Assembly: GCA_015655015.1 (NCBI GenBank)
Contig: JAATFV010000028.1
Coordinates: forward strand, 1 to 39,552
Reading direction: 5' to 3'
Length of the DNA: 39,552 nucleotides
DNA from: Chitinophagales bacterium
GTDB taxonomy: Bacteria > Bacteroidota > Bacteroidia > Chitinophagales > Chitinophagaceae
The first letter of the stretch is position 1; every line of letters starts with the position of its first letter. A program made the position numbers and the translations under genes. The notes under the pieces were generated by a model. The model was given only the letters and a program-made list of their open reading frames with translations. It made no database searches and was not told the DNA's origin. This document shows, in pieces, positions 35,051-39,552 of this stretch.

Positions 35051-35124
35051 GGACCCATAGCTCAGTTGGTTAGAGCATCTGACTCATAATCAGAGGGTCG
35101 CTGGATCGTGCCCAGCTGGGTCCA
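35051..35124 (+). tRNA. tRNA-Met (anticodon CAT), unusual T-loop
   Basis: A 74-base cloverleaf: acceptor GGACCCA/TGGGTCC, D-arm GCTC/GAGC, anticodon stem TCTGA/TCAGA with loop CTCATAA, T-stem GCTGG/CCAGC, discriminator A. The T-loop is ATCGTGC instead of the usual TTCGAxx: positions 54 and 58 are A and T rather than T and A. Anticodon CAT also fits tRNA-Ile2 with lysidine; the acceptor resembles elongator Met, but I cannot settle it. Confidence 0.9.
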
Positions 35125-35131
35125 CTGATTG

Positions 35132-35314
35132 TCAAGCACTTATGACGAGATTGTTGTAGGTGCTTTTCTGTTTGATATAGTTTTTTTTGTATTCCAAAGT
35201 TTCTTCATTGGGATATATAAACGATAAGACAGGCCTCCCGTTCTGATCGTTTTTTATATCTATTGAATACTGTATCCTCCACATAATAGTAGTCTGTCCC
35301 CCGGCATGATCCAT
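35132..35314 (-). CDS. Doubtful 60-residue open frame
   Basis: The frame encodes a polar peptide with Lys/Asn/Tyr-rich composition (WRIQYSIDIKND, IYPNEETLEYKKNYIKQ). I do not recognise it. It overlaps the tRNA-Met terminator at its 3' end and has no obvious promoter. It could be a small gene, a fragment of a decayed gene or chance. Confidence 0.2.
   Translation of the reverse strand: MDHAGGQTTIMWRIQYSIDIKNDQNGRPVLSFIYPNEETLEYKKNYIKQKSTYNNLVISA
35134..35170 (+). terminator. Terminator after tRNA-Met
   Basis: AAGCAC (35134-35139) pairs with GTGCTT (35160-35165), with short inner pairings, followed by TTCTGTTT. It begins 10 bases after the tRNA. Confidence 0.5.
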
Positions 35315-35769
35315 TGGCTTTTTAGCAACTAAAATTCCTGACCAATGTACAAAAATGTTTGTTCAGGCCCGTACCTGTGAACGTTTCATCCTGCGTACGG
35401 AAAAATGAAGGTAATAGGCTTGCTGCAATAGGATTATGACAAGCAGGAGAAGTCCGGGCGGGAAAAGATGTTAAAGGCAAGCATTTTGGAGCTGGTAAGG
35501 CAAAAAGTAATATCTTGCGACAAATTAAAAATCAGCCCCGTAAGGGGAAAATACAGGTTTTCATTGCAAAAAAGGGTCGAAAAAGGATATGCTGGGTCCA
35601 TAGTATAAGCTGTGGGCTTTTTTATACTCCTTCTTTAACCTTTTATTAACCCGAAGGAGAATACATTTGTCACTCAATCGGAACGGGTCCGGCTTATGAG
35701 CTGAAACTGACAAAAAATGCTCGTGCCTGTTTAACAGATCATTAAAAGACATTCATTACAAGTGAAATT

Positions 35770-36561
35770 ATGAAGAAGCATTTCGTTACTGCAATAGCTT
35801 TTCTGGCCACAACTGCTGCTTTCGCTCAAAACAAGGATTCCGTCGTTAATTCTGCTTCCATCGTCAAAAAGCCTGTTTCTACTACCGCTCCCGCTGCAAA
35901 GCCAAAAAAGGACTGGAGCAAAGTGGATCTCAGCAAGCAGGCCGCTGACCATTTCATGTTCCAGCTTGGTTATGACAATTGGGCCGCTGCGCCGGATAGT
36001 ATTCATATCAGTGGCTTTAACCGCAGTGCGAATTTTTATTTCATGTTCAATTTCCCCTTCAAGTCCGATCCACGCTTGAGCATTGGAGCGGGTCTGGGGA
36101 TTGGATCCAGCAATATATTCTTTCATCATCAGTATGTTGTAGTGGCTGCCCAGGGAAATGCCACCCTGGCATTTACTCCCCAGGACGGAGGCAACCACTG
36201 GAAAAAATTCAAGCTGGTTACCACCTACCTGGAAGTTCCGCTGGAGTTACGGTATGCCCTCGACCCGGAAAATCCGAATAAATCCTGGAAGTTTGCCGTG
36301 GGCGCCAAGATTGGCCTCATGCTGAGCGCCTATACAAAAGCAAAAACATTTCAAAACGCGGCAGGACAGACATTGCTTAATGTCACTGAAAAAGAAAGCT
36401 CCAAACAATATTTCAACACCACCAAGCTGGCCTTTACAGGCCGGATCAGCAAAGGGGCAGTTGGGGTATTCGGCCAGTTCCAGGCTAACAGCCTGATTAA
36501 GACAAGCAGCGGACCAGCTGTCTTTCCTTTTTCCTTTGGTATCGTGCTGAGCGGTCTGTAG
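35770..36561 (+). CDS. Outer-membrane beta-barrel protein
   Basis: A 263-residue exported protein with a clear signal peptide (cleavage after TTAAFA), a Lys/Pro/Ala linker and then alternating hydrophobic/aromatic strands (FMFQLGYDNWAAAP, ANFYFMFNFPF, LSIGAGLGIGSSN, TTYLEVPLELRYAL) typical of the small OMP beta-barrel/PorT-like group in Bacteroidota. No specific ligand or partner is evident. It is a single-gene unit followed by a strong terminator. Confidence 0.8.
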   Translation: MKKHFVTAIAFLATTAAFAQNKDSVVNSASIVKKPVSTTAPAAKPKKDWSKVDLSKQAADHFMFQLGYDNWAAAPDSIHISGFNRSANFYFMFNFPFKSDPRLSIGAGLGIGSSNIFFHHQYVVVAAQGNATLAFTPQDGGNHWKKFKLVTTYLEVPLELRYALDPENPNKSWKFAVGAKIGLMLSAYTKAKTFQNAAGQTLLNVTEKESSKQYFNTTKLAFTGRISKGAVGVFGQFQANSLIKTSSGPAVFPFSFGIVLSGL

Positions 36562-36899
36562 ATAAATTCATGTAATACTTCCCCGAACAGGGCGGTCCCG
36601 CAAATGTATCGTCTGGTAAAGGAAAACATATAGAGCGTCCCGAAAGTTTTTCGGGACGCTTTTTTATTGGGTTTAGCCTCCAACCAGACGATCAATACTT
36701 ACCTTTGCTTTCCAAACCTGCATTCCAATATTAATTTAGACCAAAAATTGCTCAATGGCCATGCAACACCGTTGAGTAAATGTCCAGTGTAAGCCAATTC
36801 CATTGAATCCTGGATTTGCCGGGATGATCGAGGCAAACACAAGACATTATAGCCCAGGATAAAATGAATTATTAAAATATATAATATAATACAGTTAGT
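36562..36899. other. Spacer between the barrel gene and hflX
   Basis: A strong terminator lies at 36634-36666. The remaining 230 bases are AT-rich with no coding signal and must carry the hflX promoter, although no TAnnTTTG match was found. Confidence 0.6.
36634..36666 (+). terminator. Strong intrinsic terminator
   Basis: AGCGTCCCGAA...TTCGGGACGCT is an 11-base stem with a short loop, followed by TTTTT. It lies 72 bases after the barrel protein stop. Confidence 0.85.
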
Positions 36900-38108
36900 T
36901 TGTTAGATAAGAAAAACAGTATACAAAAAGAGGAAAGGGCGATCCTGGTGGGATTGATCCATAAAACCCAAACGGAAGAGCAGTCAAAGGAATACCTGGA
37001 TGAACTGGCTTTCCTGGCGGAGACGGCCGGGGCAGTGACCTACAAGCGGTTTACCCAGAAGATGCAACACCCTGATAGCAAAACCTTTGTCGGGAAAGGC
37101 AAGCTGGAGGAGATCAAGACCTATATCACCTTAAAAGAGATCCAGCTGGTGATCTTCGACGATGAATTATCCGGTTCACAGATCACCAATATCGAAAAGA
37201 TCCTGGAAGCCAGGGTAATCGACCGCTCCGACCTTATCCTGGATATTTTTGCCAGCCGCGCCAAAACGGCCCAGGCCAAATTGCAGGTAGAACTGGCTCA
37301 ATATCAATATATTCTGCCCCGGTTGCGGGGTATGTGGAGTCACCTGGAGAGATTGGGTGGCGGGATTGGGACCAGGGGCCCCGGTGAAACGGAGATCGAA
37401 ACAGACCGTCGTATCGTAAAAGACAAGATCTCTTTGTTACGGAAGAAGCTGCTGGAGATTGACAAGCAGGCGTTTACACAACGCAAGGACCGGGGTGAAT
37501 TCATCCGGGTGGCCCTGGTGGGGTATACCAATGTTGGAAAGTCCACTATCATGAACCTGATGAGCAAAAGCGATGTTTTTGCCGAAAACAAGCTCTTTGC
37601 CACCCTGGACACGACTACCCGGAAAGTTGTCTTTGAAAATACCCCTTTCCTGCTCAGCGATACCGTCGGATTCATCCGCAAATTACCCCATCACCTGGTG
37701 GAAAGCTTCAAAAGCACCCTGGATGAGGTGCGGGAAGCGGACATCCTGCTGCATGTGGTGGATGTCTCACATCCGGGATATGAAGAGCAGCTGGGGGTTG
37801 TAAACAAGACCCTGCAGGATTTGAAAGCGTTTGAAAAACCAATGGTGGTGATCTTTAATAAGATCGATCAATATGAGAAGAATACCTTCGATCCCTGGCT
37901 GGAAGAGGACGTAAAACGGGAGATCATGAGTGAATTGAAGGAACGATGGGAGAGAGAGACGAATGGTCTTTGTGTTTTTGTCTCGGCTACGGAGGGCCGG
38001 AATATTGACGGACTGCGGCGGACGATCCTGGAAAAGGTGAGAGAATTATACAAGATCCGTTATCCATACAGACCAATACATATATATCCTACTAATGATG
38101 GGCTTTAA
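36900..38108 (+). CDS. hflX: Ribosome-associated GTPase HflX
   Basis: A 402-residue GTPase that splits or rescues stalled ribosomes. The N-terminal HflX domain contains SKTFVGKGKLEEI, then a coiled-coil linker (LPRLRGMWSHLERLGGGIGTRGPGETEIETDRR) and the G domain with GYTNVGKST (G1), DTVGFIRKLPH (G3) and FNKID (G4). The frame has an in-frame stop at 36882-36884 and the first start is TTG at 36900, which gives the expected N terminus; no ATG is available early. The Rieske gene follows by 15 bases, probably on the same transcript. Confidence 0.93.
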   Translation: MLDKKNSIQKEERAILVGLIHKTQTEEQSKEYLDELAFLAETAGAVTYKRFTQKMQHPDSKTFVGKGKLEEIKTYITLKEIQLVIFDDELSGSQITNIEKILEARVIDRSDLILDIFASRAKTAQAKLQVELAQYQYILPRLRGMWSHLERLGGGIGTRGPGETEIETDRRIVKDKISLLRKKLLEIDKQAFTQRKDRGEFIRVALVGYTNVGKSTIMNLMSKSDVFAENKLFATLDTTTRKVVFENTPFLLSDTVGFIRKLPHHLVESFKSTLDEVREADILLHVVDVSHPGYEEQLGVVNKTLQDLKAFEKPMVVIFNKIDQYEKNTFDPWLEEDVKREIMSELKERWERETNGLCVFVSATEGRNIDGLRRTILEKVRELYKIRYPYRPIHIYPTNDGL

Positions 38109-38123
38109 GAAACTCTAGTTCCA

Positions 38124-38480
38124 ATGGGATTTAAAAAACTCAAATGGCATAAGGTTGCCGACAAAGAAACCGACATTCAGTGGTCAGCGGGACAAATCGG
38201 AGAAGTGGAGATCAATGGCAAAAAGATCTGTATCGCAAAAGGCAAGGACGGATGGTATGGCTTTGCCGATACCTGCCCCCATGCCGGCGCTCCCATGATC
38301 GACGGCTATATTACCGGTGGTTGCCAGGTAGTCTGCCAGGTACACCAGCTTAAGTTCAACCTGAAAAACGGGCGGGATGTGAATGGAGAGGGATATACCC
38401 TTAAGACCTATCCCGTAGAGGCCCGTCCTGACGGGATTTTTGTCGGATTGGAAGAAGGGGGATTGTTTAAATGGTTTTAG
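38124..38480 (+). CDS. Rieske [2Fe-2S] protein
   Basis: A 118-residue soluble Rieske ferredoxin-like protein. Cluster ligands are Cys51-Pro-His53 and Cys71-x-x-His74 (CPHAG, CQVHQ). It resembles NirD/ferredoxin components that carry electrons to oxygenases or reductases; no such partner lies in the window. It starts 15 bases after hflX. Confidence 0.9.
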   Translation: MGFKKLKWHKVADKETDIQWSAGQIGEVEINGKKICIAKGKDGWYGFADTCPHAGAPMIDGYITGGCQVVCQVHQLKFNLKNGRDVNGEGYTLKTYPVEARPDGIFVGLEEGGLFKWF

Positions 38481-38571
38481 CCCCGCAGGCGGCTTCCCGG
38501 CTGCTCCTGACGGTTCGAAAAAAATAGCTGACAATTTTTTAAATACCAGCATTTTAAAAAGGGAAAATCCT

Positions 38572-38579
38572 TATTTTTG
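38572..38579 (+). promoter_or_regulatory. Promoter -7 box for tRNA-Asn
   Basis: TATTTTTG matches TAnnTTTG exactly and continues GCAACCCC, close to the start-site sequences of the other two tRNAs. No TTTG at 19 bases was found. The leader before the tRNA would be about 70 bases. Confidence 0.5.
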
Positions 38580-38655
38580 CAACCCCTTTTGGGGCTATGG
38601 TCTCTCCTCCGGTTCCCGGAGCTCTGAGAGATTGGCTTTCAGAAGGTGAATATAT

Positions 38656-38729
38656 TCCTCCTTAGCTCAGTTGGTTAGAGCATCTGACTGTTAATCAGAG
38701 GGTCGCTGGTTCAAGTCCAGCAGGGGGAG
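38656..38729 (+). tRNA. tRNA-Asn (anticodon GTT)
   Basis: A 74-base cloverleaf: acceptor TCCTCCT/AGGGGGA (one T-G pair), D-arm GCTC/GAGC, anticodon stem TCTGA/TCAGA with loop CTGTTAA, T-arm GCTGG/CCAGC with normal loop TTCAAGT, discriminator G. CCA is not encoded. It borders the island-like right end of the window. Confidence 0.96.
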
Positions 38730-38748
38730 CGGAGATTCAATCACTTAC

Positions 38749-38779
38749 AAAGGTCGCCATTGGCGGCCTTTTGTTTTTT
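38749..38779 (+). terminator. Terminator after tRNA-Asn
   Basis: AAAGGTCGCC (38749-38758) pairs with GGCGGCCTTT (38762-38771) across a three-base loop, with one T-G pair, and is followed by TGTTTTTT. It begins 20 bases after the tRNA. Confidence 0.85.
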
Positions 38780-38796
38780 GCAAACAATTTGCAAAC
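38777..38796 (+). repeat. Tandem TTTGCAAAC repeats next to tRNA-Asn
   Basis: TTTGCAAAC occurs at 38777-38785 and again at 38788-38796, separated by AA, an 11-base period. The unit is nearly self-complementary. Paired short repeats just past a tRNA are typical of attachment-site regions bound by tyrosine integrases; no second attachment half is in the window. Confidence 0.4.
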
Positions 38797-38925
38797 GGGA
38801 TTTCAGGGAAGATTTAAAGAGCTTCTTAGCAATTTAAGCAATTTTCTGTCTCTTTCTCAAACTGATGCAAGAGGTTTTGCTAAAGGAGGCTATTATTAGT
38901 TCATTATGCGCTGTTTCGAATAAAG

Positions 38926-38955
38926 AGCTACTTCCTGCACGTGCAGGAAGTAGCT
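38926..38955. repeat. 30-base perfect palindrome
   Basis: The 15-base arm AGCTACTTCCTGCAC is followed directly by its exact reverse complement, with no spacer. It ends 6 bases before the stop of the minus-strand small gene, where a terminator would be expected, but only CTTTATT follows on that strand. A protein-binding site or a repeat unit is also possible. Confidence 0.6.
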
Positions 38956-38961
38956 ACGCAG

Positions 38962-39123
38962 TTAAGCCAGTCTGATCAGTTTCCAGATTACTGCTTTGCC
39001 GTCATAAGGTGGCATGCGATTGCCATGAGCAATCGGGGCGGTAGTTGAAGGAGTTCCTACTACTTCCCATACGCCACTTTCCGGGCATAGTTCACCTGTT
39101 CTGGCTGTTCTTCCTACTGCCAT
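38962..39123 (-). CDS. Conserved-looking 53-residue small protein
   Basis: The frame from the ATG at 39121-39123 encodes a compact protein with motifs GELCPESGVWEVVG, PSTTAPIAHGNRMPP and GKAVIWKLIRL. I recall similar GExCPxSGxW...GKAVxWxL small proteins from many bacteria, some annotated as YjzC-like, without known function; the link is from memory. One Cys, no signal peptide, Gly/Pro-rich. The downstream palindrome may end its transcript. Confidence 0.7.
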   Translation of the reverse strand: MAVGRTARTGELCPESGVWEVVGTPSTTAPIAHGNRMPPYDGKAVIWKLIRLA

Positions 39124-39286
39124 AACAAAATATTTAATCAGTCTCCAATGATGAGAGTGGAAACATTTCTCTCCAGGACTCTAATAGGCAGGAGTCCAAT
39201 TCCGCCTGGATATTTAATACTTAATGCTTCGGTTATTGCTGCTTTGCTTATCCATGCTCAAAAATGAAACCCCACGATGCGGCCTA

Positions 39287-39328
39287 TTTGCATTTTGTCA
39301 GATTAGTTATTAATTTCAATCTAACTAA
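39287..39328 (+). promoter_or_regulatory. Promoter with overlapping inverted repeat before the HTH gene
   Basis: TTTG (39287-39290), 20 bases and TAATTTCA (39311-39318) resemble a Bacteroidota promoter. The inverted repeat TTAGTTA (39303-39309) / TAACTAA (39322-39328) brackets the -7 box, as an autorepressor operator would. The start codon is 11 bases downstream. Confidence 0.45.
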
Positions 39329-39338
39329 CCCCGCCGTT

Positions 39339-39552
39339 ATGCCCGAGAACAAAGATTTTTCGTTCCGCTTGGAAATACTGGACGAATGCCTTAGAAATAG
39401 GTATAGAAACTGGACACTTCAAGACTTAATTGATAAGGTAAGTGAGCGGCTGGTGGAGAGATACAATAAAACAGCAAGCAAGCGGTCAATTCAGAGTGAT
39501 TTGAAATATATGGTGGATGAAAAACAAGCCCCTATTGAAAAAAAGAAAAATG
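39339..39552 (+). CDS. HTH (WYL-type) transcriptional regulator, N-terminal fragment
   Basis: The frame opens at the ATG 39339 and runs off the window after 71 codons. The visible part contains RLEILDECLRN, NWTLQDLIDKVSERL and SKRSIQSDLKYM, matching the N-terminal helix-turn-helix of WYL-domain regulators of Bacteroidota, where the second helix motif reads SxRTIQxDL. The WYL domain itself would lie outside. Such regulators often sit at the edge of defence or mobile islands. Confidence 0.65.
   Translation, partial: MPENKDFSFRLEILDECLRNRYRNWTLQDLIDKVSERLVERYNKTASKRSIQSDLKYMVDEKQAPIEKKKN

Larger units (their letters stand above)
35125..35769. other. Spacer between tRNA-Met and the barrel protein
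   Basis: No confident gene. It begins with a terminator for tRNA-Met (35134-35165), crosses a doubtful 60-codon frame (35132-35314 minus), then 450 bases without coding signal in either direction. The AT-rich part before 35770 should contain the promoter of the next gene. It may be remnant sequence after an old insertion at the tRNA. Confidence 0.5.

Noticed and set aside
35561..35752. 63-codon minus-strand frame
   Set aside because: No signal, no recognisable motif, lies in the expected promoter region of the divergent barrel gene.
35125..35769. Integrase remnant beside tRNA-Met
   Set aside because: I looked for recombinase motifs on both strands of the spacer and saw none.
38184..38552. 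Minus-strand open frame of 122 codons
   Set aside because: Antisense to the Rieske protein gene, whose cluster ligands are clear on the plus strand.
38862..38969. 35-codon plus-strand frame crossing the palindrome
   Set aside because: It has no recognisable motif or promoter, and its end overlaps the better-supported small gene on the other strand.

Overview
The window comes from a Bacteroidota chromosome, most likely a member of the Chitinophagales/Chitinophagaceae; that placement is inferred from content. Supporting signs are a SusC/SusD pair driven by an ECF sigma/FecR switch, a surface-lipoprotein style of secretion, a rimP-nusA-infB block, and several promoters of the Bacteroidota type (TTTG, about 19 bases, TAnnTTTG), including one exact match in front of a tRNA-Thr gene. 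No rRNA, CRISPR array, insertion sequence or intact integrase was seen.

Layout. Bases 1-6216: housekeeping genes in mixed orientation (HtrA-like protease, adenylate kinase, secreted MsrB, tRNA-Thr, a PLP aminotransferase, two small genes, a MurG-like glycosyltransferase, a SixA-like phosphatase). Bases 6344-13007, all on the minus strand: a LuxR-type response regulator, PurF, a second paralogous response regulator, and a large PAS/GAF histidine kinase that probably feeds it. Bases 13187-19535, minus strand: SurA-like foldase and the rimP-nusA-infB operon. Bases 19749-20836, plus strand: three small membrane or coiled-coil proteins of the envelope. Bases 20937-21551: HAD phosphatase.

Bases 21706-34847 hold the main accessory system, a minus-strand polysaccharide utilization locus in the order ECF sigma, FecR anti-sigma, SusC-like TonB-dependent transporter with an STN signalling domain, SusD, LamG lipoprotein, two tandem GH144-type enzymes and a GH3 beta-glucosidase. 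Tandem GH144 plus GH3 points to beta-1,2-glucan (sophoran or cyclic beta-glucan) as substrate: surface GH144 cuts the polymer, SusCD imports oligosaccharides, periplasmic GH144 and GH3 finish them, and substrate passage through SusC is signalled via FecR to the sigma factor.

Bases 35051-38729 hold tRNA-Met with an unusual T-loop, an outer-membrane beta-barrel protein, HflX, a Rieske protein and tRNA-Asn. Right of tRNA-Asn (38730 to the end) the character changes: paired TTTGCAAAC repeats, a 30-base perfect palindrome, a 53-residue conserved small protein and the start of a HTH/WYL-type regulator. This looks like the left edge of an integrated island whose body lies outside the window.
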